Positions 29,187 to 39,017 of a DNA stretch of 64,000 nt are shown piece after piece. Source of the DNA: Flavobacterium sp. ALD4 (GTDB lineage Bacteria; Bacteroidota; Bacteroidia; Flavobacteriales; Flavobacteriaceae); NCBI RefSeq assembly GCF_002836475.1, contig NZ_PJBJ01000022.1, positions 310,001-374,000 on the forward strand, read 5' to 3'. Under the pieces are notes generated by a model. It had not been told where the DNA came from, searched no databases, and saw only the letters and a list, made by a program, of their open reading frames with translations. The translations under genes and the position numbers were made by a program. Numbering within the stretch: position 1 is the stretch's first letter; each line of letters starts with the position of its first letter.

Positions 29187-32100
29187 ATGAAAAAAAATAC
29201 TAATAATAGGAGTATGGGTCTATTCCATTTAAAATTTAACTTAAAGAGTAGGTTAACAATGTTCTTACTCATTGTTTCCTTCTTTAAAATTGAAGCAAGT
29301 ACTAATGATGAAAGTACAAAAATAACATTGGACTTAAACAATGTTACTATTGAGAGGGTGCTAAGTAAAATTGAAGCTAAAACCGATTTCAAATTTCTCT
29401 TTAATAGAAGCGATGTCGATATTAATAAACTAGTTTCTATTAGGGCTAAACAACAAACAGTTGAAAATATTTTAAACAAAATATTTATAGGTATGCCGAT
29501 TTCTTATCAGTTACTGGATAAACAAATTATAATTTCTTCCAATAAAAGCAAGGAAAGAGCAAAGAACCTAATAATCGTCCAACAAAGAGAAATTAAAGGT
29601 TTGGTATCGGATAGTAATGGGATGTCAATTCCTGGAGTTACCGTCATTGTGATGTCGACGAAAGTAGGAACATCAACAGATTTTGATGGAAACTATACTA
29701 TAAGAGCTAAAAAAGGAGATGTCTTACAATTTAGTTATCTCGGTATGAAAACCATTAAAGCCACCGTGAACGCATTAAATAGTATCAACATTGTGATGCA
29801 AGATGAGGCTCAAGGATTAAATGAAGTAGTAGTAACCGCTTTTGGAATTCAGCGTAAAAAAAATATTTTACCTTATGCTGCGCAGCAGATAGATGGGGAT
29901 GATGTAAATAAAACGAAAGGTGGTAATATCGCTTCTGGTTTATCAGGTAAAATATCAGGTTTACAAATTAAGCAGGGAAATGCCGTTGGTGGTTCTGTGA
30001 ATGTAGTTATTCGAGGAGCGAAATCATTAACTGGAAATAATCAGGCATTATTTGTAGTTGATGGAGTACCTGTAGATAATTCCAATACCAATACCAGCGC
30101 ACAACAAACAGGAGGCGGTGGATACGATTATGGTAATGCCGCGGCAGATATAAATCCAAATGATATTGAATCAATCAATGTATTGAAAGGAGCAGCTGCA
30201 AGTGCCTTATATGGTTCAAGAGCTGCAAATGGAGTTGTCATGATTACTACAAAAAAAGCAAAAAAAGGGATTAATATTTCTGTAAATTCTGCTTTGCTTG
30301 TTGGTCAAATTGACAAGTCCACTTTTGTTAATTACCAACAGGATTATGGTGCGGGTCGTTCAGCTGAATATGGAAGAGATGGTTTTCTTCTCTTTGATGC
30401 TAACGCTGATGGCCAGGATGATTTAGTTGTTCCAACATTTGCTCCAAGGTCTTGGGGACCAAAGTATAACCCTAATCTTCTAGTTTATGATTGGGAATCT
30501 TTCGATCCAAGTTCGCCTAATTATCGCCAACCAAAACCTTGGGCTGCGCCTGAAAATGGTCCAGAGACTTTTTATGAAACTTCGGTATCCAGCACTCAAA
30601 GTATACTTATTGATGGTTTGATTGCAGATAAGGGTTCTATTAAATTTGGATATACAAGAAACGATGAAAGGGGAACAGTACCCAATAGTAGAGTTTTGAA
30701 AAACAATTATAGTCTTAATGGTACGTATAATTTAAAGAGCAATCTTACGCTAGGGGCTACAGTTAATTTCTCCGAAATTGTTGGTAAGGGTAGATATGGA
30801 ACTGGATATGATAGCGGCCGAAATGTTAACAGTACTTTTAGGCATTTTAATCAAACAAATTATGACATCCAGGAACAAAAAGACGCTTATTTTAGAACGC
30901 GAAGAAATATTACTTGGAACTGGGCAGATCCTACCACGCCTGAGGGAATAAGACCGGCATTTTCAAATAATCCATATTGGACTATCTACGAAAACTATGA
31001 GAACGATACAAGAAGTAGAGTGATAGCAAACACTTTTTTATCCTATAAAGTTACGGATTGGTTGAATGTTCTTGGACGAATGTCAATTGATACTTACAGT
31101 GAAAATCAACAACAACGAGTTGCTGTAGGTAGTGCAGGGATTCCATCTTATTCCCGATTTGATAGAAGTTATAAAGAAACAAATTATGATTTGTTAGCAA
31201 CAGCTGATAAAAAATTATCAGAAGACTTCAACCTTAATGCGCTTGCTGGAATGAACATAAGAAAAAATACGGTTAGCTCTGTTTTTTCTTCTACATCAGG
31301 GGGATTAGTCATACCTAATTTTTATGCTATTTCTAATTCTTTAGGAACTGTTCCTGCGCCAATAGAAAGTTATCAACCCAAAGCAGTAGATGGATATTTT
31401 GGAGGAGCGACTCTTACTTATCGTGATTTTTTAACTTTGGACGGCACTTTAAGACGAGATGTATCTTCGACTTTACCGTCTGATGATAATGCTTATAATT
31501 ATTACGCTGTCTCTAGCAGTTGGCTTTTTTCCCATCATTTAGAAAACCTGGGTTGGCTTTCATCTGGTAAAATACGAGCAAATTATGCTACTGTTGGTAA
31601 TGATGCACCTTGGGGAAGTCTTACTGATGTCTATGACAAACCGAATCCCTTTGGAAGTGGCTTATTATTTTCAGTACCCAATACTAAAAACAACGGTAAT
31701 TTAAAACCGGAAATGACTATCAGTAGAGAAATAGGTTTAGAAATGTCTTTTTTAAATAATAGGTTTGGATTTGACGCTTCCTATTATCATACAAATACTG
31801 TGGACCAAATTATACCTGTGGCTGTATCTTTAGCGACTGGATATTCGAGTAAGTTTATTAATGCTGGTGACATTGAGAATAAAGGTGTCGAATTATCTTT
31901 ATTTGGAGCTCCTATTCGGAACCGAAATTTTTCTTGGAACGTAAATGTTAATTTTTCCCGAAATAGAAACAAGGTACTCTCATTGTATGAAGACAGCACT
32001 AATTTACAATTGGCTTCATTTCAAGGAGGTGTTAGTTTAAACGCTTCTGTTGGTAGGCCTTATGGAGAACTTCAAAGTTATACCTATGAATATTTAAATG

Positions 32101-32717
32101 GAGAAAGAGTAGTCAAAGAAAATGGATTATGGGAACGATCTTCTAGTACTTCTAATATAATTGGAAATATAAATCCAGATTGGATTGGAGGGATAAATAA
32201 TACATTTAGATATAAAGATCTTACGTTAAGTTTCTTAATTGATATACGCAAAGGTGGAGATTTATTTTCATTAGACATGTACTATGGAAGCGCTGCAGGT
32301 CTTTATCCTAGAACAGCCGGTGTAAATGATCTTGGTAATCCTGTCCGTGATGCAGTTACAGATGGTGGTGGAGTAATATTGCCAGGTGTTACGGCAGATG
32401 GCAACCCTAACACAAAGAGGGTTACTATTACCTCTAATAATAGTTTTTATGAACCTCAATCAGAGTTCGTTTATGATGCTAGTTATGTAAAGCTAAGAGA
32501 ATTATCTCTTTCGTATTCGCTGCCAAAAAAATTGACAACTAAATACTTTGAAGATATTGAATTGTCTCTTATAGGAAGAAATCTTTGGATTATCCATAAA
32601 AATGTACCGTATGCAGACCCAGAAGAGAACTTGTCATCAGGTAATGTACAAGGGTATCAAAGTGGTTCGTATCCAACCACCAGAACAATTGGTCTTAATG
32701 TTAAATTAAAATTATAA
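29187..32717 (+). CDS. SusC/RagA-type TonB-dependent outer-membrane transporter with STN domain
   Basis: This 1176-aa protein has a signal sequence, then an STN domain (about residues 45-110, LDLNNVTIERVLSKIEAKTD) that contacts FecR. A carboxypeptidase-D-like domain follows (KGLVSDSNGMSIPGVTVIVM), then the TonB box and plug (NEVVVTAFGIQRKK, KISGLQIKQGN, NIESINVLKGAAASALYGSRAANGVVMITTKK). A 22-strand barrel ends in LNVKLKL. The STN domain identifies it as the sensing transporter of the sigma/FecR pair upstream. It exports the signal and imports an oligomer bound by the SusD-like lipoprotein encoded next. Confidence 0.97.
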   Translation: MKKNTNNRSMGLFHLKFNLKSRLTMFLLIVSFFKIEASTNDESTKITLDLNNVTIERVLSKIEAKTDFKFLFNRSDVDINKLVSIRAKQQTVENILNKIFIGMPISYQLLDKQIIISSNKSKERAKNLIIVQQREIKGLVSDSNGMSIPGVTVIVMSTKVGTSTDFDGNYTIRAKKGDVLQFSYLGMKTIKATVNALNSINIVMQDEAQGLNEVVVTAFGIQRKKNILPYAAQQIDGDDVNKTKGGNIASGLSGKISGLQIKQGNAVGGSVNVVIRGAKSLTGNNQALFVVDGVPVDNSNTNTSAQQTGGGGYDYGNAAADINPNDIESINVLKGAAASALYGSRAANGVVMITTKKAKKGINISVNSALLVGQIDKSTFVNYQQDYGAGRSAEYGRDGFLLFDANADGQDDLVVPTFAPRSWGPKYNPNLLVYDWESFDPSSPNYRQPKPWAAPENGPETFYETSVSSTQSILIDGLIADKGSIKFGYTRNDERGTVPNSRVLKNNYSLNGTYNLKSNLTLGATVNFSEIVGKGRYGTGYDSGRNVNSTFRHFNQTNYDIQEQKDAYFRTRRNITWNWADPTTPEGIRPAFSNNPYWTIYENYENDTRSRVIANTFLSYKVTDWLNVLGRMSIDTYSENQQQRVAVGSAGIPSYSRFDRSYKETNYDLLATADKKLSEDFNLNALAGMNIRKNTVSSVFSSTSGGLVIPNFYAISNSLGTVPAPIESYQPKAVDGYFGGATLTYRDFLTLDGTLRRDVSSTLPSDDNAYNYYAVSSSWLFSHHLENLGWLSSGKIRANYATVGNDAPWGSLTDVYDKPNPFGSGLLFSVPNTKNNGNLKPEMTISREIGLEMSFLNNRFGFDASYYHTNTVDQIIPVAVSLATGYSSKFINAGDIENKGVELSLFGAPIRNRNFSWNVNVNFSRNRNKVLSLYEDSTNLQLASFQGGVSLNASVGRPYGELQSYTYEYLNGERVVKENGLWERSSSTSNIIGNINPDWIGGINNTFRYKDLTLSFLIDIRKGGDLFSLDMYYGSAAGLYPRTAGVNDLGNPVRDAVTDGGGVILPGVTADGNPNTKRVTITSNNSFYEPQSEFVYDASYVKLRELSLSYSLPKKLTTKYFEDIELSLIGRNLWIIHKNVPYADPEENLSSGNVQGYQSGSYPTTRTIGLNVKLKL

Positions 32718-32727
32718 ACTCAACATA

Positions 32728-34158
32728 ATGAAAAAAATATTTATTTTAATTATACCTTTCATCCTACTTTGTTTAGGTTGTACTAAGGACATAACAAGTT
32801 TTAATGATGAGACAAAGAGAGCTGCCACTGCTCCGCAGGGAGCTTTATTCACTAATGCAGTTAAAAATCTCTCTGATGGTTTGGCTTCTGCAAGTGTGAA
32901 TACTAATGTATTTAGACATTTTGTAAAGCATTGGGGGCAAGCAGTTATTCAACAAGAAGCTCAGTATGATTATATTACTCGAGCAATTAATGAAAATTGG
33001 TGGAGTAGAATGTACAAAGATGTTTTAAATGACTTAAGAGAGTCTGCTTTGGTTATTTCGAAGGATGCAAGTTTAAGCGATGGCCACCAAGCCAACCAAT
33101 TGGCAATGGTAGATATAATGCAAGTTTATACTTATGATATCGTTGTAAAAACATTTGGAGATGTACCTTATTCAGATGCGTTAGATAATAATAATCTTTT
33201 CCCTGTTTATGATGATTCACGAATAATCTATAATGATTTGTTGAAGCGACTTGATGAAGACATCGTGGCTTTAAGCATCGCGTCTAAAGGGTTTTCTATT
33301 TCTGAAGACATCATCTACCAGGGAAATGTTTCTAAGTGGGTAGCATTTGCAAATTCACTTAAGTTAAGAATGGCTATCACTCTGGCCGATGTCGATGGAA
33401 TTGCAGCAAAAGAATTCTTTGAACAAGCAAATTCAAAGGCAATTACTCTTGAAAATCAAATGGCAGTTATTCAATACTACAATTCACCACCCAATAATAA
33501 CCCTTTATACGATGAATTAATTCTAGCAAATAGAACGGACTACATTGCAGCAAAGGACTTAGTAGACGTACTTCTTGAGTTAGATGATCCACGTTTACCT
33601 AGTTATTTTGGAGTAAATAACGTAGGAGAATATGTTGGTGGAGTAGTTGGACGTGCCAGTAATTATCCAGGAATGTCTAAACCAAGTGCACGTATTGCTG
33701 CACCTGATGCTCCGAATGTGCTTATTGATTTAGTTGAGGTTGAATTTCTAAGAGCAGAAGCAAAGGAACGTGGCTATAATATTCCTGGTACTGCTGAGGA
33801 ACATTATAACAATGCCATAAAGTATTCCATTTTTACTTGGGGAGGATCTGCTGCAAAAGCGCAGACCTATTTAAGTCAACCTAAAGTGGCATACTCGACA
33901 GCTGTAGGTGGTTGGAAGCAGAAAATTGGTTTTCAAAAATGGATCGCTTTATATAATCGTCCCTTTGAAACTTGGACAGAGATGAGAAGGTTGGATTATC
34001 CACAGTTGCCATTAGCAGAAAATGCAATTTCAGGTTTTCCTAATAGATTAAGGTATCCGGGTAATGAACAACAGTTGAATTTTTCTAATTATACCACTGC
34101 TGCCTCTAACATAGGTGGTGATGAAACGGAAACAAAATTATTCTGGGATATCTTCTAA
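32728..34158 (+). CDS. SusD/RagB-like surface lipoprotein
   Basis: This 476-aa protein has a lipoprotein signal (MKKIFILIIPFILLCLGCTK). Its helical body contains LNDLRESALVISKDASL, VDIMQVYTYDIVVKTFGDVPYSDAL (a TPR-like core segment) and LIDLVEVEFLRAEAKERGY. The type matches the SusD-like_2 group, which often serves peptide or other non-sugar uptake systems. It lies 10 bp after susC and forms the surface binding lid of the transporter. The genes that follow encode gamma-glutamyltransferase and an alpha/beta hydrolase, so its ligand may be a gamma-glutamyl peptide. Confidence 0.93.
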   Translation: MKKIFILIIPFILLCLGCTKDITSFNDETKRAATAPQGALFTNAVKNLSDGLASASVNTNVFRHFVKHWGQAVIQQEAQYDYITRAINENWWSRMYKDVLNDLRESALVISKDASLSDGHQANQLAMVDIMQVYTYDIVVKTFGDVPYSDALDNNNLFPVYDDSRIIYNDLLKRLDEDIVALSIASKGFSISEDIIYQGNVSKWVAFANSLKLRMAITLADVDGIAAKEFFEQANSKAITLENQMAVIQYYNSPPNNNPLYDELILANRTDYIAAKDLVDVLLELDDPRLPSYFGVNNVGEYVGGVVGRASNYPGMSKPSARIAAPDAPNVLIDLVEVEFLRAEAKERGYNIPGTAEEHYNNAIKYSIFTWGGSAAKAQTYLSQPKVAYSTAVGGWKQKIGFQKWIALYNRPFETWTEMRRLDYPQLPLAENAISGFPNRLRYPGNEQQLNFSNYTTAASNIGGDETETKLFWDIF

Positions 34159-34175
34159 CAAATAAATTATTTAAT

Positions 34176-35858
34176 ATGAAAAAAGGACTTTTAATCCTTT
34201 TCGCTTTCCTGGGCATCTCGTCTTTTGCCCAGGACAGGCTTACGGGTAGAAATTTTGCTACACGATCAGAAGTAATTGGTAAAAACGGAATGGTGGCTTC
34301 AAGTCAGCCACTTGCGACCCAAATTGGTTTGGATATTTTAAAGAAAGGCGGTACTGCTGTAGATGCAGCGATCGCAGTAAATGCGGCCTTAGGTTTGATG
34401 GAACCCACAGGAAGTGGAGTTGGTGGTGACCTTTTCGCGATTGTATGGGATGCTAAAACGGAAAAACTGTATGGATTAAACGCTAGTGGAAGATCGCCAA
34501 AGACATTAACGATGTCGTATTTTAAGAAAAATAATATTACAAAAATTCCAGCAACTGGACCTCTTCCTGTCACTGTACCCGGTTGCGTTGATGGCTGGTT
34601 TGAATTGCACAGCAAATTCGGAAAATTAACTATGGATGAAATTCTTTCGCCTACAATTGCGTATGCTGAGGAGGGTTTTCCAGTTTCGGAATTAGTTGCA
34701 TATTACTTAGAAGGTTCTGTATCCCGATATATGAAGCAGTTTCCAAATGTTAAAGAAACCTATACAAGCGGTGGAAAAATACCCGGTAAGGGCGATTTAT
34801 TCAGGAATCCATTTTTAGCGGAAACGTACAGAAAAATTGCAAAAGGGGGACGAGATGAATTTTATAAAGGAGAGATTGCTAAAATCATCTCGGGTTTTAT
34901 TAAGGAACAAGGTGGTTTTCTTAGCTATGAAGATCTTGCGAATCATCACTCTGAATGGGTAGATCCTGTTTCTACTAATTATAGAGGGTATGATGTTTGG
35001 GAACTTCCACCAAATGGGCAGGGGATGGCAGCGCTACAAATGCTTAATATAATTGAAGGGTATGACTTTAGTGATATACCATTTGGTAGTGCAAAACATT
35101 TACACATTGTCAACGAAGCTAAAAAATTAGTTTTTGAAGACAGAGCCAAGTATTATGCAGATATGAATTTTGTTAAAGTTCCCGTTCAACAACTCCTCTC
35201 AAAGGAATACGGCGATAAAAGAAGAGAACTGATAGATCTCGATAATGCGGGAACATATCAAGCTGGTAAAGTAAGTCATACAGGGACCGTATATATGACC
35301 GTTGCTGATAAAGAGGGAAACATGGTTTCTCTAATTCAAAGTAATTATAGAGGAATGGGTTCTGGAATGGTTCCTCCTAAATTGGGCTTTATGTTACAAG
35401 ATAGAGGGGAATTATTTGATCTAGAAGAGGGAAAGCCCAACTCTTTTGCGCCAGAAAAACGTCCTTTTCATACAATTATACCTGCCTTTGTGACTAAAGA
35501 TCAAATACCCTTTATGAGTTTTGGAGTAATGGGAGGAGACTTTCAACCACAAGGACACGTACAAATCTTAATGAATATGATCGACTTTGGGATGAATTTA
35601 CAAGAAGCGGGAGATTCTCCTAGATTTGAGCATATAGGATCATCGACTGTGACTGGTGAGCTAGCATTAGGTCAAGGCGAAATATTAATGGAAAGCGGTT
35701 TTGATTTTGAAGAAATAAGAAAGTTGATGAACAGGGGACATAAAGTCGGATTCGGAGGCTACTATGGAGGATATCAAGCTATAATGTATGATGCAATAAA
35801 GAAAGTGTACTTTGGTGCATCTGAATCGCGCAAAGACGGACAAGCATCAGGATACTAG
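34176..35858 (+). CDS. ggt: Gamma-glutamyltransferase
   Basis: This 560-aa protein has a signal peptide (MKKGLLILFAFLGISSFAQ). It has the typical two-part layout: DAAIAVNAALGLMEPTGSGVGGDLFAIVWD in the large part, and VSHTGTVYMTVADKEGN with the autoprocessing nucleophile Thr371 at the start of the small part. VSLIQSNYRGMGSGMVPPKLGF and FGVMGGDFQPQGHVQI (family GG motif) follow. It cleaves or transfers the gamma-glutamyl group of glutathione and related peptides in the periplasm. It is 17 bp after the susD gene in the same operon, so it probably acts on what the SusCD pair imports. Confidence 0.96.
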   Translation: MKKGLLILFAFLGISSFAQDRLTGRNFATRSEVIGKNGMVASSQPLATQIGLDILKKGGTAVDAAIAVNAALGLMEPTGSGVGGDLFAIVWDAKTEKLYGLNASGRSPKTLTMSYFKKNNITKIPATGPLPVTVPGCVDGWFELHSKFGKLTMDEILSPTIAYAEEGFPVSELVAYYLEGSVSRYMKQFPNVKETYTSGGKIPGKGDLFRNPFLAETYRKIAKGGRDEFYKGEIAKIISGFIKEQGGFLSYEDLANHHSEWVDPVSTNYRGYDVWELPPNGQGMAALQMLNIIEGYDFSDIPFGSAKHLHIVNEAKKLVFEDRAKYYADMNFVKVPVQQLLSKEYGDKRRELIDLDNAGTYQAGKVSHTGTVYMTVADKEGNMVSLIQSNYRGMGSGMVPPKLGFMLQDRGELFDLEEGKPNSFAPEKRPFHTIIPAFVTKDQIPFMSFGVMGGDFQPQGHVQILMNMIDFGMNLQEAGDSPRFEHIGSSTVTGELALGQGEILMESGFDFEEIRKLMNRGHKVGFGGYYGGYQAIMYDAIKKVYFGASESRKDGQASGY

Positions 35859-35906
35859 AAACCAATGTATTTCAAGAGAGATATTATAAGTCAAAAACTA
35901 ATTACT

Positions 35907-36983
35907 ATGAGAAAATTATATGCATTTTTAATCCTTTTCAGTTTAATCAATGTTGTGTCCTTTGGTCAAGAGTATCAAACTCCTGTTGAAGGAGATTACG
36001 TAATTGAAGACTTTCAGTTTGAAAGTGGAGAAACCCTACCTAAATTAAACCTTCATTATAGAACAATTGGTAAACCAACAAAGGGGAATGATGGGAAAGT
36101 TAATAACGCAATATTGATTAAACACGGAACTACTGGAAGTGGCGAAGGATTTTTAAGTTCAAAATTTGGAGGTAATTTATTTGGTTCGGAACAATTATTA
36201 GATGCAAATAAGTATTTTATAATTTTAACAGATGATATCGGTCATGGTGATTCCAGTAAGCCAAGTGATGGAATGCATATGAATTTCCCAAAATATACGT
36301 ATGATGACATGGTTCTTGCTAATTATAAATTGCTTAACGAGCATTTGAATGTAGATCACCTGCGATTAGTGATGGGTACTTCTATGGGCGGAATGCAATC
36401 GTGGGTTTGGGGTTATACCTATCCTGACTTTATGGATGCGATCATGCCCTTAGCTAGTTTACCCGTTGAAATTGCGGGAAGAAACAGAATGCAAAGAGAT
36501 ATGGTAGCAAAACTTATTGAAATGGATCCTCAATGGAAAAACGGAGAGTACACCGCACAACCAAAAGTAGGCCTGTCTGGATCAATTGGTCAATTAATGT
36601 TTATGGTGAGTAGCCCATTGCAATGGCAAAAATCAGCACCAACAAGAGAGGAAGCAGAGGACATGTTAGATAAACTTGTGGAGAGGTATCTATCCATTAT
36701 GGATGCTAATGATATGATTTATGCATTTGAATCGTCGAGGTTTTATAACCCTGCTCCGCATCTTGCAAAAATAAAAGCGCCTTTGTTAGCTGTTAATTCA
36801 GCAGATGATCAAGTAAATCCTCCTGAGTTAGGTTTGATGGAAAAAAATATTGAGTTGGTAGAAAAAGGAAAATATATCCTGTTGCCCATAACAGATTTAA
36901 CTAGCGGACATGGGACCCATTCTAATCCAACCATTTGGGGAAAATACTTAGAGGAGTTACTTATCAAATCTGAAGGTAATTAA
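35907..36983 (+). CDS. Alpha/beta hydrolase, homoserine-acetyltransferase-like
   Basis: The start at 35907 is chosen because it gives a signal peptide (MRKLYAFLILFSLINVVSFGQ); a frame from 35865 adds 14 residues. The 358-aa protein has the alpha/beta fold with MGTSMGGMQSW (nucleophile Ser) and ADDQVNP and SGHGTHSN (Asp and His of the triad). The overall pattern is that of the homoserine O-acetyltransferase family, but its secretion makes a biosynthetic role unlikely. It is the last gene of the SusCD-ggt operon, 48 bp after ggt, and probably processes the imported compound as an acyltransferase or esterase. Confidence 0.88.
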   Translation: MRKLYAFLILFSLINVVSFGQEYQTPVEGDYVIEDFQFESGETLPKLNLHYRTIGKPTKGNDGKVNNAILIKHGTTGSGEGFLSSKFGGNLFGSEQLLDANKYFIILTDDIGHGDSSKPSDGMHMNFPKYTYDDMVLANYKLLNEHLNVDHLRLVMGTSMGGMQSWVWGYTYPDFMDAIMPLASLPVEIAGRNRMQRDMVAKLIEMDPQWKNGEYTAQPKVGLSGSIGQLMFMVSSPLQWQKSAPTREEAEDMLDKLVERYLSIMDANDMIYAFESSRFYNPAPHLAKIKAPLLAVNSADDQVNPPELGLMEKNIELVEKGKYILLPITDLTSGHGTHSNPTIWGKYLEELLIKSEGN

Positions 36984-37018
36984 TATAGCTTAAGTCTCCT
37001 TAGATTAAAAAAAGAATC

Positions 37019-37061
37019 AATCCCTTAACAAAATTCATTTAAAGAGTTTTGTTAAGGGATT
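37019..37061 (+). terminator. Hairpin after the SusCD-ggt operon
   Basis: The arms AATCCCTTAACAAAA (37019-37033) and TTTTGTTAAGGGATT (37047-37061) are perfectly complementary over 15 bp. It lies 36 bp after the last gene of the operon. No strong U-tract follows, so it may act as a terminator with a short tail or as an RNA-end stabiliser. Confidence 0.7.
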
Positions 37062-37199
37062 TAGTGTTTCTGGCAAAGAAGAGTTTCGAATTAGTAAACG
37101 GTTATTAAAACTATCATCTAGAAAAGAAATTATTTTAAATCAAATAAGTAAAATTTTTTTTAGAAGAACGTCGTTGTCGAAGTGAAGGTAGCTGCGATC

Positions 37200-37236
37200 A
37201 AAAAGCTCGTTTACAGCATGGAGGTTGAGCTTTTTT
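37200..37236. terminator. Possible bidirectional terminator
   Basis: AAAAAGCTC at 37200-37208 pairs with GAGCTTTTT at 37227-37235, with an 18-base loop and T-runs on either strand. It would serve both the rightward operon and the leftward patatin gene. The long loop makes this a weak call. Confidence 0.45.
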
Positions 37237-37339
37237 CGCTAGTGACTTTTCTATTATTTTATCATTAAAGTAGTTGTTCTTCATTCGCACAAGAAAATTT
37301 CACCTACTATAATTAATAGAAAAGAGAATGTTTTGAGTC

Positions 37340-38257
37340 CTATTTAATTTTTTGTTCTGGAATATGACAGTAGCGGACCGGATTTTTAGATTTGGCAAAT
37401 TCGTATCCTTCCTGCCACCATTTGGTCATTTGCTCAGAGTTAAAGAATAATGGGTTTTCGGTTAAATGACGCGGCGTATAATAAAAGTTAATGTCAATTT
37501 TTCTACTCACTCCAGCTAGTTTTCCAATAATAAGATCCTTTGAGCCATTTTGAATAGTCATAAACCGCAATATTCTGAAAAGTAAGCTGAATTGATTTTT
37601 GATGATCTGGTTATTTCTGACTCTATTTTCCTCCTCAAGAATAATAACATCAATCTCACAGGCTCCATTTTCGATGGCACATAAAATAGGATTTAAATCA
37701 CCAAAACCACCATCGGCATATTGGCATCCATTTTTTGAAAGCAAACTCATGAATGGGGTGTAATTGCATGATGCCCAAACCCAATCACAAAAGTCATTGT
37801 AATTGCATTCGTCGGTATGGATGTATTCCATGTTGTTGTCCGTAATATTAGATACCGTAAATATTACTTTTTTGTTTTGTTCTTTAAGGGCTTCTAATTC
37901 TTCAGGACTGATACTTTTCTTAATTAATTTTCTCAAATTATTACTTTCGCCAAAGGTGGGACAGCCTTTTAAAAATGTGAGTATCATATTGAAGTGGTTG
38001 ATTCTTGTTTCAATACCATTTTTAGTTTTCTTGACGATGAAAGGGCAGAGACTGAAAATATCTTTTTGTCTGACAGAGGTGTAGATACTTTTTATCTTGT
38101 CAATTTTACCTAAGGCTAAATGAGGCATTAATAAACTGCCGGTTGAACATCCCACAAATAATTCATAGGATGTACAACAATCCCGTATTAGATATTCTGC
38201 AATGCCTCCTGCAAAAGCTCCTTTGCTGCCGCCACCTGAAATTACGAGTGCTTTCAT
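37340..38257 (-). CDS. Patatin-like phospholipase
   Basis: This 305-aa protein has the patatin hydrolase signature: the oxyanion loop ALVISGGGSKGAFAGGI at the N-terminus, the nucleophile box FVGCSTGSLL (G-x-S-x-G) and YADGGFGDL with the catalytic Asp (DGG). No signal peptide or membrane segment is seen, so it is probably cytoplasmic or peripheral. It acts on lipid acyl esters; the in vivo substrate is unknown. It is a single gene, facing the SusCD operon tail to tail. Confidence 0.9.
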   Translation of the reverse strand: MKALVISGGGSKGAFAGGIAEYLIRDCCTSYELFVGCSTGSLLMPHLALGKIDKIKSIYTSVRQKDIFSLCPFIVKKTKNGIETRINHFNMILTFLKGCPTFGESNNLRKLIKKSISPEELEALKEQNKKVIFTVSNITDNNMEYIHTDECNYNDFCDWVWASCNYTPFMSLLSKNGCQYADGGFGDLNPILCAIENGACEIDVIILEEENRVRNNQIIKNQFSLLFRILRFMTIQNGSKDLIIGKLAGVSRKIDINFYYTPRHLTENPLFFNSEQMTKWWQEGYEFAKSKNPVRYCHIPEQKIK

Positions 38258-39017
38258 GTTTAAAGATTTTTAGTTAGAGAAGAAATACGTGATTTGGAAC
38301 TAATATGTGCTATACAATAAAGTTACGTATTTTTTTTATTCTATTGATTGTTAGAAGAGAGCGATTCTATATAGGAACAATAGATACTGTACCTATTGCT
38401 TTTTGGATAAAATGCATACCAAAGGAATTCAAAAAGAGGCTATTGTAAAAATAATTGCTTTTGATGTACTGTGCTGCTTAACCTATTTCAAATCCAGCGT
38501 GAGCGATAATCACCGTTTCGCTTTTTACCGGAGTCAAAAGTTGGCCTTGATATTTGATTTCGATTAAAAATTGCTTTTTTTGAAATGTGGTTTAATTTCT
38601 TCAACTAGTATAGTTCCTTTTTATTTTATAACTAGAATTGACTATGACGCCAAATCCTGACGTTTGCAGATTTTTTACTATTTATTTACTAAAGCAATAG
38701 TATGGTTAATTAATAGTATGGCATTACGGTTTTCCGTAAAGGTTACATTATTAAATTATTACTTTGTTAAGTATCGGGCTTTTATTAAAACTGAAATTTA
38801 AGCTTTATTGATTTTTTTGCATGACATGGATTAACGACAAACAAAATGATTTGACATAGGTATAAATTAAAATTTTTCTCTCGATTCTATCTGTTGAAAA
38901 TAGCGAAATCATATTTACAGAATGATGCTTTTTTGCAGGTTTTTATTACGATATTGCTTAAGGAATTATGATGTTTAGACAGCGACGAATAAAAGTTAAT
39001 ATTAATAAGTGTAAAGA
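38258..39017. other. Intergenic region with a decayed gene fragment
   Basis: This 760-bp stretch lies between divergent genes. On the minus strand near 38470-38585 there is a fragment reading about 35 codons (EIKYQGQLLTPVKSETVII) that ends in a stop. It has no start and no recognised family, and it looks like the tail of a lost gene. The remainder is AT-rich and is expected to hold the promoters of the patatin and sbcD genes. Confidence 0.5.

Larger units (their letters stand above)
36984..37339. other. Intergenic region between convergent genes, hairpins
   Basis: This 356-bp convergent gap holds a perfect 15-bp inverted repeat (37019-37061) described separately. It also holds a 9-bp repeat with U-tract at 37200-37236 (AAAAAGCTC / GAGCTTTTT) that could end either transcript. 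No gene was seen. Confidence 0.6.
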
